64,000 bases of DNA. Source: Candidatus Symbiopectobacterium sp. NZEC151. GTDB lineage: Bacteria; Pseudomonadota; Gammaproteobacteria; Enterobacterales; Enterobacteriaceae. Position 1 is the first letter of the stretch. The number at the start of each line of letters is the position of its first letter. Below, piece by piece: positions 1 through 7,410 of this stretch. The notes under the pieces were generated by a model that did not search any database, was not told where the DNA came from, and worked only from the letters and a program-made list of their open reading frames with translations. The position numbers were made by a program, and so were the translations under genes. The stretch covers positions 1-64,000 of the forward strand of contig NZ_JAGFPE010000001.1 in NCBI RefSeq assembly GCF_025962655.1, written 5' to 3'.

Positions 1-73
1 TCGTTAGCTCAGTCGGTAGAGCAGTTGACTTTTAATCAATTGGTCGCAGGTTCGAATCCTGCACGACCCACCA
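1..73 (+). tRNA. tRNA-Lys (anticodon TTT), 5' end cut by the window
   Basis: Bases 1-73 match an enterobacterial tRNA-Lys from the fourth base onward; the first three bases of the acceptor stem lie outside the window. The anticodon TTT is at 31-33 in the loop CTTTTAA. The T arm GGTTCGAATCC and the acceptor 3' strand CGACCC followed by an encoded ACCA are intact. In E. coli a tRNA-Lys/Val cluster stands just before nadA-pnuC, and pnuC follows here 6.4 kb later, so this is probably the last tRNA of that cluster. Confidence 0.95.
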
Positions 74-182
74 TTTCTTAGATATCCTCCTGAAATTCAC
101 CGTATTCACATTTTCATGCGCGCCTGTCGGGCTGGTAAGACGCTGCGCTCAGGTTCGAGCCGAGCGAAGCGCGACAGCAACG

Positions 183-1184
183 CTATTTCATGCTGATGAC
201 AACTTTACCTTTCGCTCTCCCTGTTTCGACGTAAGCCAAAGCGTCTGCTGTCATATCAAATGGAAATACCCGATCAATAATCGGCTTGATTGCGCCGGAC
301 TCAATCAGGGCACCTATCTCGCACAGTTGCTCTGCGTGGGCGCGCATAAAGACAAACCGATAGCTGATACCCAAACGTGCCGCTTTCTTTCGGATACGGT
401 AACTGAGAAGCCGTATGACCTGCTGTAGCCACCAGGGCAGCCCTTGCTCTATGGCAAACGCAAGATCGGGCGGTCCAGAGATCGAGATAAGCTGGCCTCC
501 GGGTTTTAGTACCCGTAGCGATTTCTCCAGGGTCTCATTGCCAAGGCTGTTGAGCACCACATCATAGTCATGCAAGACAGTGGCAAAATCCTGTTTGTGG
601 TAGTCAATCACCACATCCGCCCCTAACGCCTTCACCCATGCCAGATTACGCGTACTGGTGGTGGTGGCAACGAAAGCGCCCAGATGTTTGGCAAGCTGAA
701 TGGCAATGGTACCTACGCCGCCGGAACCCGCATGGATAAGCACCTTTTGGCCTTTCTTTAGCTTCGCGGTCTCCACCAACGTCTGCCAAGCTGTCAGGCC
801 CACCAGTGGAAGGGCGGCGGCTTCCTCCATGCTGAGGCCATGGGGCTTTACTGCCAGCGAATGTTCGTTCACCGCGATGAACTCGGCAAAAGTGCCGATA
901 CGCGCCTGATCGGGGCGAGCGTAAACCCCATCGCCGGGTTTGAATCGACTTACATTCCGTCCAACGCGCACAACAACGCCCGCAACGTCATTACCCAACA
1001 CTAACGGCATGCGATAGGGCAGTATTAGCCGAAATTCTCCGTTGCGGATTTTAGCATCCAGTAGATTGACACTGGCTGCATGAATCTGCACCAGCACGTC
1101 ATCGTCGTGCATCGTCGGTTCAGCAACCTGGCCCATTCTGCCAGCATTTTTCTTGCCATAGCGATCGATGATGTATGCCTTCAT
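183..1184 (-). CDS. NAD(P)-dependent medium-chain oxidoreductase (quinone oxidoreductase-like)
   Basis: A 333-residue MDR-superfamily protein. It has a GroES-like N-terminal half (about residues 1-125) followed by a Rossmann fold with the nucleotide-binding stretch HAGSGGVGTIAIQLAK near 151-166. No structural-zinc cysteine cluster is visible, which fits the zinc-free quinone/enone reductase branch. The upstream ATG at 1226 would add 14 residues. I chose 1184 because AGGAG lies 9 bases before it and family members begin with MKA-type sequence. It lies downstream of the SDR gene on the same strand, 81 bases apart, in a cluster with aldo/keto and SDR reductases and a TetR regulator. This suggests a role in reducing electrophiles or aldehydes. 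The substrate is unknown. Confidence 0.85.
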   Translation of the reverse strand: MKAYIIDRYGKKNAGRMGQVAEPTMHDDDVLVQIHAASVNLLDAKIRNGEFRLILPYRMPLVLGNDVAGVVVRVGRNVSRFKPGDGVYARPDQARIGTFAEFIAVNEHSLAVKPHGLSMEEAAALPLVGLTAWQTLVETAKLKKGQKVLIHAGSGGVGTIAIQLAKHLGAFVATTTSTRNLAWVKALGADVVIDYHKQDFATVLHDYDVVLNSLGNETLEKSLRVLKPGGQLISISGPPDLAFAIEQGLPWWLQQVIRLLSYRIRKKAARLGISYRFVFMRAHAEQLCEIGALIESGAIKPIIDRVFPFDMTADALAYVETGRAKGKVVISMK

Positions 1185-1265
1185 AGTCGGGCGATCTCCT
1201 TGATGAAGAGGGACATCTGCCGACATGCTGGATGGGGCGACGTCGGCAGAGACACTTTGCTGGTG

Positions 1266-2069
1266 TTATACGGCGTCAGGGTGGGGGTCTGTCCGATAAC
1301 GTTCAGCGGCATGCTGTTGCGCAAAGCCTGACAGCATCGCTCCGCGTGCTGCCTGATAGGCTTCCCACTGTTCAACCTGATGCAGGGGCGGGATGGTGAC
1401 GGATTCCCGCCGATCGAAACCGACTAATGCGGCATCAACTAATTCATCGACTTCCATCACGGCGGGAAGCGTATTCACATCTGTCCCAGAACGTTCCCAG
1501 ATTTCCGTGCGCGTTGCAGCGGGAAGCACGGCCTGAACGTAGACTCCTTTCGGGGACAGCTCGAGGCTAAGTCCCTGAGACAAAAACAGCACGAATGCCT
1601 TGGTGGCACCGTAGACGGTCAGCCCGAACTCCGGCGCTAATCCAACCACTGAACCAATATTAATGATTGCACCTGCGCCAACGGTCGCCAGTCTAGGTGC
1701 GATCGCGCTGGCAAGACGCACCAGGGCAGTGGTGTTGAGTGTGACAAGCTTTGCTATATCGTCGGTTGTCTGTTCAACAAAGCTCCCCGCGATATTCATA
1801 CCGGCGTTGTTCACCAGGATCCCGATGCGATCGTCATCGCGTAGCCGCGCTTCTACGGCAGCAAGGTCGTCGGGCTGGGTGAGGTCTGCGGGAAGGATAT
1901 CGACGGCAACACCATGCTCTTGGCGCAGCCGGGTGGCCAAGGTTTCCATGCGTGTCTGATCACGGGCGACCAGTACAAGTCTATGGCCGCGACGGGCGAA
2001 GCGTTCAGCATAGGTTGCACCAATGCCAGATGAGGCGCCAGTGATGAGAACGGAAAGGCGTGTGTTCAT
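1266..2069 (-). CDS. SDR-family short-chain dehydrogenase/reductase
   Basis: A 267-residue classical SDR. The cofactor motif TGASSGIG is at residues 10-17 and NNAG at 87-90. The catalytic Ser140, Tyr153 and Lys157 sit in the expected INIGS...YGATK spacing. The protein is soluble with no signal peptide. It is transcribed divergently from the aldo/keto reductase at 2178, and the 108-base gap holds a perfect inverted repeat that probably controls both directions. The MDR gene follows on the same strand and is likely cotranscribed. The substrate cannot be read from sequence. Confidence 0.88.
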   Translation of the reverse strand: MNTRLSVLITGASSGIGATYAERFARRGHRLVLVARDQTRMETLATRLRQEHGVAVDILPADLTQPDDLAAVEARLRDDDRIGILVNNAGMNIAGSFVEQTTDDIAKLVTLNTTALVRLASAIAPRLATVGAGAIINIGSVVGLAPEFGLTVYGATKAFVLFLSQGLSLELSPKGVYVQAVLPAATRTEIWERSGTDVNTLPAVMEVDELVDAALVGFDRRESVTIPPLHQVEQWEAYQAARGAMLSGFAQQHAAERYRTDPHPDAV

Positions 2070-2121
2070 AAATAGGCTCTCGTGTCTGATAAATAGAGGA
2101 TGAATATCATGCTTGCATTAT

Positions 2122-2165
2122 AGATGATGCATGACATATATTTTAAATGTCAATCGACATTTAAA
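2122..2165. promoter_or_regulatory. Divergent promoter region with candidate TetR operator
   Basis: A perfect inverted repeat with 10-base arms TTTAAATGTC / GACATTTAAA around a 4-base spacer lies at 2142-2165, just before the aldo/keto reductase start. The motif AGATGATGCATGAC at 2122-2135 recurs with one change (AGATGATGCCTGAC) at 3281-3294, before the tetR gene. Palindromes of this kind are typical operators. Assignment to the neighbouring TetR is inference. Confidence 0.55.
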
Positions 2166-2177
2166 TGAGGTGCCAAC

Positions 2178-3227
2178 ATGAAATACACGACATTTGGTCG
2201 TAATACGGGTTTACGCGTCTCTGAACTGGCGCTTGGTACGGGCAACTTCGGTACGGGGTGGGGCTACGGTTCTGAAAAAGAGCAGGCGAAACAGGTTTTC
2301 GATCGCTATGTGGATGCCGGCGGTAACTTTGTCGATACCGCAGATGCCTATCAGTTTGGCGAATCTGAGCAAATGGTCGGGGAGTTTATCGCTGCCGATC
2401 GCGATCATTTTGTCGTGGCGACAAAATACACCCTGAGCGCCTTGCCCAACGCGGGTATCTCTCGCACCGGTAACAGCCGTAAGAATATGATTTCTTCGGT
2501 AGAAAATAGCCTTAAACGGCTGCATACCGATCGCATTGATGTGCTGTGGGCCCACTTCGATGACCAACTGACTCCCCTTGAGGAAATCGTTCGCGCTTTC
2601 GACGATCTTATCCGTGCAGGGAAAATCCAGTATGCCGGATTATCCAACTTCCCGGCATGGCGTATTGCACGCGCCGACACGATGGCGGAGCTGCGGGGCT
2701 GGTCGCGTATTGCTGGCGTCCAAGTGGAATACAGCCTGGTACAACGTACCGCCGAGCGAGAACTGCTGCCGATGGCAGAGGCGCTGGGGCTGGCGGTGAC
2801 GCCGTGGTCGCCGCTGGGAGGGGGGCTCCTGACGGGAAAATATCGCCAAAGTTCAGAAGGACGATTGAAGGGGTTTGGCGGACGGTTGATCCACGTGGAG
2901 CAGGACACGGCCTTGCTGGATACCGTCTTTGCCATTGCACAGGAATTGAACGCGATCCCCGTGCAGGTTGCTATCGCCTGGCTGCGTTATAAAGCCGCCC
3001 GTGCCAGTACCAGCCTGATTCCTATTCTGGGCTCGCGCACGCTGGCGCAACTTAACGACACGCTGCTGGCCTTGGATATCACACTGAGCGACGCTCAGGC
3101 CGCACGGTTGGATGAGGTCAGCGCGATCTCACTGGGAACGCCACACCAACAGATTGCCGGTACGCGGCCTCGCGCGCAGGGCGGTGAGGGTGTTCACTAT
3201 ATCTCTGGGTGGGCACCTCGAGCCTGA
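2178..3227 (+). CDS. Aldo/keto reductase
   Basis: A 349-residue AKR-family TIM-barrel oxidoreductase. The catalytic tetrad is in place: Asp53 and Tyr58 in DTADAYQFGESE, Lys83 in VATKY and His126 in WAHFDD. A C-terminal NADPH-binding segment contains ILGSRTLAQLNDTL. Length and motifs match the YajO/Tas-type branch, which reduces aldehydes and ketones with NADPH. GAGG precedes the ATG by 7 bases. It is divergent from the SDR gene and followed 83 bases later by a TetR regulator, so the block behaves as a regulated reductase cassette. The natural substrate is unknown. Confidence 0.9.
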   Translation: MKYTTFGRNTGLRVSELALGTGNFGTGWGYGSEKEQAKQVFDRYVDAGGNFVDTADAYQFGESEQMVGEFIAADRDHFVVATKYTLSALPNAGISRTGNSRKNMISSVENSLKRLHTDRIDVLWAHFDDQLTPLEEIVRAFDDLIRAGKIQYAGLSNFPAWRIARADTMAELRGWSRIAGVQVEYSLVQRTAERELLPMAEALGLAVTPWSPLGGGLLTGKYRQSSEGRLKGFGGRLIHVEQDTALLDTVFAIAQELNAIPVQVAIAWLRYKAARASTSLIPILGSRTLAQLNDTLLALDITLSDAQAARLDEVSAISLGTPHQQIAGTRPRAQGGEGVHYISGWAPRA

Positions 3228-3243
3228 GTGGATTATTGATGAA

Positions 3244-3294
3244 AGGCATCATCTATTGAGTCTTGTTTTTCCATCCCCTAAGATGATGCCTGAC
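3244..3294. promoter_or_regulatory. Inverted repeat before the tetR gene
   Basis: The arms AGGCATCATCT (3244-3254) and AGATGATGCCT (3281-3291) are perfect reverse complements separated by 26 bases. The right arm plus TGAC nearly repeats the motif at 2122-2135 in the divergent promoter upstream. It could be an operator for autoregulation or a stem ending the aldo/keto reductase transcript. The sharing of the motif between two promoters favours an operator. Confidence 0.5.
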
Positions 3295-3310
3295 TGAAAA
3301 GGAGAACATC

Positions 3311-3895
3311 ATGGCCCGTGTATCAAAACAGCAGATGGCGCGTAATCGCGAGGAAATTATTCAGGTTTCGTCGCAGCTTTTTCGTGAACGCGGTCTGAAT
3401 GGGGTCAGCGTAAATGATTTGATGGCGGCTGCGGGATTAACGCATGGCGGTTTTTATGGGCATTTTTCCTCTAAAGATGAGCTGGCCGCGATTGCCAGCC
3501 GTAAGGCGCTTGATGATTCCGCCTCCCGCTGGCAGGAAATCAGGCATCAGTCACAGCATGATGATTTTCGCACGTTGGTGGAGGCCTATCTTTCCCCGAC
3601 ACACCGCGATGCGGCGAAGGATGGGTGTCCAATAACGGCGTTAGCCAGCGATGTTGCCCGCGAGGAAGAAGATAAACCGGTGCGCGACGTCTATCGTGAT
3701 GGCGTCATGGCAATGCTGGAGCGGCTGGAGTCCGTTTCCGATAGCCAAGACGCTGAACAGCGCAGGCAGCACGCGTTGGTGCAATTATCCTTGCTGTTGG
3801 GCGCGTTGACACTGGCGCGAGCCACTGCCGGAGACGCATTGTCTGATGCGTTTCTTGTGTCGGCTAAAAAAGCCTTGGTCGGTGATGCGGTATAA
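3311..3895 (+). CDS. TetR/AcrR-family transcriptional regulator
   Basis: A 194-residue protein with an N-terminal TetR helix-turn-helix (about residues 12-58, including GVSVNDLMAAAGLTHGGFYGHF) and an all-helical ligand-binding C-terminal domain. Cys106 in KDGCPITALASDV falls where the redox-active cysteine of E. coli NemR lies, so thiol-based sensing of electrophiles is possible; this is inference. The start has AAGGAG nearby. Repeats in its own promoter and in the divergent SDR/AKR promoter suggest it represses the neighbouring reductases. Confidence 0.87.
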   Translation: MARVSKQQMARNREEIIQVSSQLFRERGLNGVSVNDLMAAAGLTHGGFYGHFSSKDELAAIASRKALDDSASRWQEIRHQSQHDDFRTLVEAYLSPTHRDAAKDGCPITALASDVAREEEDKPVRDVYRDGVMAMLERLESVSDSQDAEQRRQHALVQLSLLLGALTLARATAGDALSDAFLVSAKKALVGDAV

Positions 3896-3946
3896 ACGCA
3901 TCTGGTCAGATTGACGTTTGGGCAGCGACTGGCGTAGCATTCAATT

Positions 3947-3965
3947 ACTTTTAGTTAGTACGAAC
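3947..3965 (+). promoter_or_regulatory. Candidate HxlR-type operator before the HxlR gene
   Basis: The stretch ACTTTTAGTTAGTACGAAC closely matches ACTTTTAGTAAGTACTTAC found before qorB on the other side of this gene pair (5375-5393). The core GTTAGTACGAAC at 3954-3965 is an imperfect palindrome. Two nearly identical sites, one before each gene, suggest binding by the HxlR protein encoded here and autoregulation. Confidence 0.5.
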
Positions 3966-3982
3966 ATCCAGGTAAGCTAACC

Positions 3983-4414
3983 ATGACCACATCTCCTACC
4001 CCACACGCTGATATTGATCGGCAAACGCTCACGCTCTCAGAGAAACTCGATCGCGGGGATGTATTGGCGGCAAACTGCCCTTCACGCGAGGTGCTTAAGC
4101 ATCTCACCAGCCGCTGGGGGGTGTTGGTGATGATTGTGTTACTGCCGGGCACACAGCGCTTTAGCGCATTACGACGCGGCATTGAGGGCATCAGTGAGCG
4201 CATGCTGTCACAAACGCTACAATGGCTGGAAGCCGATGGAATGGTTCATCGACACGTCTACAACACCGTTCCCCCTCATGTGGAGTACACCCTGACGCCC
4301 TTAGGACGCGCAGCGGCGGAAAAAGTGCGCGACCTGGCTGATTGGATAGAAGTCAATTTACCGGCCATTTTGCAGGAACAGACGCCTCTGTCAGCGGAGA
4401 ACCCGTTGAAATAG
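3983..4414 (+). CDS. HxlR-family winged-helix regulator (YtfH-like)
   Basis: A 143-residue DUF24/HxlR winged-helix protein. The conserved N-terminal block NCPSREVLKHLTSRWG carries a single Cys32, the position used as a redox sensor in HypR, YodB and QorR relatives. The wing and recognition helix follow (FSALRRGIEGISERMLSQTLQWLEADGMV). E. coli places its homologue ytfH next to qorB (ytfG), and qorB is the neighbour here, so it probably senses quinones or oxidants and represses qorB. Unlike the divergent E. coli arrangement, the two genes here converge. Confidence 0.85.
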   Translation: MTTSPTPHADIDRQTLTLSEKLDRGDVLAANCPSREVLKHLTSRWGVLVMIVLLPGTQRFSALRRGIEGISERMLSQTLQWLEADGMVHRHVYNTVPPHVEYTLTPLGRAAAEKVRDLADWIEVNLPAILQEQTPLSAENPLK

Positions 4415-4433
4415 CCGGTAGTTGACCTGAACA

Positions 4434-4454
4434 GCCCTGCCGGGAAGGCAGGGC
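4434..4454. terminator. Hairpin between converging hxlR-like gene and qorB
   Basis: The perfect 8-base arms GCCCTGCC / GGCAGGGC enclose a 5-base loop in the 48-base gap between two converging genes. No T-run follows on either strand, so it may be a factor-dependent stop or 3'-end protecting stem rather than a classic intrinsic terminator. Confidence 0.5.
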
Positions 4455-4462
4455 GGGTGACA

Positions 4463-5314
4463 TCAGAGTGCTTTTAATGCCTGCGCTACCGAAACGGACA
4501 GCGGCGTGGTTGGGCGGCCAATCAGCGCGGAGAGCTGATGTGACGCTTCATATAACCCACCTTGTGATGCGCCCACATCCCACGATGCGATAGCGGCTGC
4601 GAACCCTTCCGGCAGGCCCGCGCCTTTCAGTGCTGCGGCGTAATCAGCTTCAGGAATATTGTTGTACGGAATCTGCTTGCCGCTCTGCTTGGTGACCTCA
4701 GCGGCCAGTTGCGCCAGTGTATAAGGTTCATCGCCAGCTAACTCATAGGTTTTCCCGCTGTGACCTGGCTGAGTGAGCACCGCCACAGCGGCTTCAGCAA
4801 AATCTTCACGTGCGGCGGAGGCAATTTTCCCCTCTCCGGCGCTGCCATAGAAAGCACCGTTAGCCAGCGCTGGGGCGATAGAGCCGGTATAGTTTTCGGT
4901 GTACCAGCCATTGCGCAGGATAGTGTAGTCAATGCCAGACGCTTTCAGCGCTTTTTCCGTCTCAGCATGCTCTGGTGCCAGATTGAGCGGCGAAGTGTCC
5001 GCGTGCAACAAGCTGGTATACACAATGCGCTTTACGCCGCTCTTTTTCGCCGCAGCGATTACATTGGCGTGTTGTACCGCGCGCTGGCCGATTTCATTCC
5101 CTGAGATTAACAGCAGAGTTTCTATACCGGATAAGGCGGCTTCAAGCGTGGCCGGTTGTGCATAATCGGCTGCGCGGGCGGTGACACCCAGGCTTTTGGC
5201 TTTTTCTGGGCTGCGCACTAACGCGACAATATTACTGCCAGCCGTTTTTTCTTTGAGTTTGGTGATAACTAACTGGCCCAGTTGGCCGGTGGCTCCCGTA
5301 ACGGCAATCGTCAT
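4463..5314 (-). CDS. qorB: NAD(P)H:quinone oxidoreductase 2
   Basis: A 283-residue NmrA-like atypical SDR closely resembling E. coli QorB (YtfG). The N-terminal Rossmann motif GATGQLGQL is at 7-15, NGWYTENY lies in the mid-region, and the C-terminal half binds substrate. It reduces quinones with NADPH in the cytosol. The start at 5314 has AGGAGTAGG upstream. Its promoter carries a perfect 12-base palindrome matching the site in front of the HxlR regulator gene, implying repression by that regulator until a quinone or oxidant is sensed. Confidence 0.93.
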   Translation of the reverse strand: MTIAVTGATGQLGQLVITKLKEKTAGSNIVALVRSPEKAKSLGVTARAADYAQPATLEAALSGIETLLLISGNEIGQRAVQHANVIAAAKKSGVKRIVYTSLLHADTSPLNLAPEHAETEKALKASGIDYTILRNGWYTENYTGSIAPALANGAFYGSAGEGKIASAAREDFAEAAVAVLTQPGHSGKTYELAGDEPYTLAQLAAEVTKQSGKQIPYNNIPEADYAAALKGAGLPEGFAAAIASWDVGASQGGLYEASHQLSALIGRPTTPLSVSVAQALKAL

Positions 5315-5374
5315 GATCCTACTCCTTCGCCGGATGGCGTGATTGATATAGAACTCACTATAAGGCCTTAAATA

Positions 5375-5393
5375 ACTTTTAGTAAGTACTTAC
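5375..5393 (-). promoter_or_regulatory. Candidate HxlR operator before qorB
   Basis: GTAAGTACTTAC at 5382-5393 is a perfect 12-base palindrome, preceded by ACTTTTA as at the hxlR-like promoter. It lies about 65 bases upstream of the qorB start codon, where a repressor site would overlap the promoter. Assignment to the adjacent HxlR protein is inference from the shared motif. Confidence 0.6.
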
Positions 5394-5585
5394 ATAAACG
5401 TAAGTGCTCAATTATGATGACTCACCTAAGCGCGTCTGGTTGACTTATACCTGATATTGCATCCTGCCGGGGTCTGGTGGGAGTATAGTAGGTTCTTTGT
5501 ATTTTTCTGCCCGCCTGTGATTGCCAGGGCAAACCCACTGAAGTCTCGTTGTCTGTAACACGCAGATGTGGGTGTAAGGAGTGTT

Positions 5586-6302
5586 ATGATTGGTCCTCTG
5601 ATTAACGGTTCCGCCATTATTATTGGCGGCGTACTCGGCATTTCCCTGAGTCGTTTTATTCCCCAGCGCCTTCGCGATGGTCTTCCCCCTGCGTTTGCCA
5701 TGATCTCTATTGCGATGGGGATAACCTTGGTTATCAAGGTGCATCAATTACCCGCTGTTGCACTGGCAGTGGTGCTGGGTGTTGCATTGGGCGAACTGTT
5801 GCGATTGGAGCACGGTATTCAGCTGGCAGGCATCTGGATCCAACGGGTGTTAAGTCGTGTTCTGCCACCGCCCCGGCACAAACTGCCGACGGACGTGTAT
5901 ACGCAGAATTTCACTGCCTTAATCGTGCTGTTCTGTGCCAGCGGTACGGGGGTGGTTGGCGCGCTGACGGAAGGGCTGACGGGGGACTATCAACTGCTGA
6001 TTATTAAATCGGCACTGGATGTGTTCACTGCGCTGATTTTTTCCATTACGCTCGGCGCAGCGGTAATTTCAATTGCTGTGCCGCAATTTCTGGTTCAGGC
6101 GCTGCTGTTTTTTTCCGCGCAATTGATCATGCCGTTTATGAATGACATCACCATGGGCGATTTTGCAGCCTGTGGCGGCATTATCATGATGGCGGTAGGC
6201 TTGCGTATTGCGCAGATCAAAATGTTTGCCGTGGTGAATTTCCTACCTGCGCTGTTATTTATTATCCCGTTGTCGATTTATTGGCATCGCTGGTTCGGTT
6301 AG
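5586..6302 (+). CDS. DUF554 inner-membrane protein (YqgA-like)
   Basis: A 238-residue very hydrophobic protein with about seven predicted membrane segments, resembling E. coli YqgA throughout, for example MIGPLINGSAIIIGG at the start and VLFCASGTGVVGALTEGLTGD in the middle. The start at 5586 follows AAGGAG by 5 bases; an in-frame ATG 18 bases earlier lacks such a site. The family has no established function, though transport is presumed. It belongs to the accessory block before pnuC and has no obvious link to the reductases. Confidence 0.85.
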   Translation: MIGPLINGSAIIIGGVLGISLSRFIPQRLRDGLPPAFAMISIAMGITLVIKVHQLPAVALAVVLGVALGELLRLEHGIQLAGIWIQRVLSRVLPPPRHKLPTDVYTQNFTALIVLFCASGTGVVGALTEGLTGDYQLLIIKSALDVFTALIFSITLGAAVISIAVPQFLVQALLFFSAQLIMPFMNDITMGDFAACGGIIMMAVGLRIAQIKMFAVVNFLPALLFIIPLSIYWHRWFG

Positions 6303-6469
6303 TTTTATATCCGCTAAACAAAAGAGGATAATTAAACGTATTATTCATTATTTGTTTAGTATGAAAAACTTTAAGTGCCTTCTTGCTAACCGGCTGCTAC
6401 CATATACCCCGCCTGGGAGTCTGGCAGAAGCAGGATTTCCTCATTTGATGATAAACATGGGGTGGCAAG

Positions 6470-7198
6470 ATGGACTTTTTCAGTACCAGCAACATTTTGA
6501 TTCATATCCCGTTCGGTACGGGAGGGTACGATCTTTCCTGGATTGAAGCCGTTGGTGCGCTGTGCGGCCTGTTGTGCATCTGGCTTGCCAGTCTGGAAAA
6601 AACCATTAATTACCTGTTTGGTTTGATCAACGTCTCGTTGTTTGCCGTAATTTTTTTCCAGATTCAGCTCTATGCCAGCCTGCTGCTGCAAATCTTTTTC
6701 TTTGTGGCGAATGTCTATGGCTGGTATGCCTGGACGCGGCGCACGGAACAGCAGGATATCGCCTTGAAAATACGCTGGCTGCCACTCCCCAGATTACTTG
6801 CCTGGTCAGTGCTGGGCGCACTCGCGATTGGTTTGATGACGGTCTACATTGATGCGGTGTTTGCCGCGCTGACTGGCGTCGCAGTGACCGTGATGCAGAG
6901 CATGGGCATTCAGGTGACCATGCCGACATTGCAGCCGGATGCATTTCCCTTCTGGGATTCCTGCATGATGGTGCTCTCCATGATCGCCATGGTGCTGATG
7001 ACGCGTAAGTATGTAGAAAATTGGATACTGTGGGTTGTGATTAACATTATCAGCGTGGTGATCTTCACCTATCAGGGCGTTTATGTGATGGCGCTGGAAT
7101 ACCTGATTTTGACGGGGATTGCCCTCAACGGCACCTGGTTGTGGATCAAGGAAGCGCGCCAGCGTCCAACGCCATCGTACCTACAGCGTCGAGCGTAA
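6470..7198 (+). CDS. pnuC: Nicotinamide riboside transporter PnuC
   Basis: A 242-residue inner-membrane protein nearly colinear with E. coli PnuC (MDFFS...HIP.G.GGYDLSWIEAVG at the N terminus, then YLFGLINVSLF and WDSCMMVLSMIAM). It has seven or eight membrane segments. PnuC facilitates uptake of nicotinamide riboside for NAD salvage. In E. coli it is cotranscribed with nadA, but no nadA precedes it here; the DUF554 gene and 167 bases of non-coding sequence do. A stem with arms CTAAACA / TGTTTAG at 6314-6358 lies upstream, but its geometry does not fit a NadR box. Confidence 0.95.
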   Translation: MDFFSTSNILIHIPFGTGGYDLSWIEAVGALCGLLCIWLASLEKTINYLFGLINVSLFAVIFFQIQLYASLLLQIFFFVANVYGWYAWTRRTEQQDIALKIRWLPLPRLLAWSVLGALAIGLMTVYIDAVFAALTGVAVTVMQSMGIQVTMPTLQPDAFPFWDSCMMVLSMIAMVLMTRKYVENWILWVVINIISVVIFTYQGVYVMALEYLILTGIALNGTWLWIKEARQRPTPSYLQRRA

Positions 7199-7243
7199 CC
7201 AACGCGTTGGAAAACGCGGCGTAGCGCTAAGCTAACAGCATTT

Positions 7244-7265
7244 TATCGCGTAAAATTACGCGATA
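7244..7265. repeat. Perfect 10-base inverted repeat after pnuC
   Basis: The arms TATCGCGTAA / TTACGCGATA are separated by two bases, 45 bases past the pnuC stop. It is too symmetric to ignore, but only TTGTTGTG follows, so a terminator is uncertain. A DNA-binding site near the aroG promoter is the alternative. Confidence 0.5.
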
Positions 7266-7287
7266 TTGTTGTGGGTACGCCATACGC

Positions 7288-7315
7288 TTGACTTATCATT
7301 TGTGCACTGCAATAT
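7288..7315 (+). promoter_or_regulatory. Likely sigma-70 promoter of aroG
   Basis: TTGACT at 7288-7293 and CAATAT at 7310-7315 are spaced 16 bases apart and sit about 95 bases before the aroG start. The spacing is acceptable and the -35 box is good. I saw no clear TyrR box. Confidence 0.45.
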
Positions 7316-7410
7316 GGACAGTTCCGTTTTAAACGCCAGGGTAATCACCCTGCAACCGTTTCCTATTGGCAAGATGTGGCATGTTCTGCGCAAGAATCGA
7401 TGGATGAATG

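Noticed and set aside
1-73. tRNA-Lys 3' end as an attachment site for the following block
   Set aside because: No repeat of the tRNA 3' end and no integrase was found in the window; only the position suggests integration.
6314-6358. NadR-like stem CTAAACA ... TGTTTAG before pnuC
   Set aside because: The half-sites are in inverted order and 31 bases apart, not TGTTTA-N6-TAAACA.
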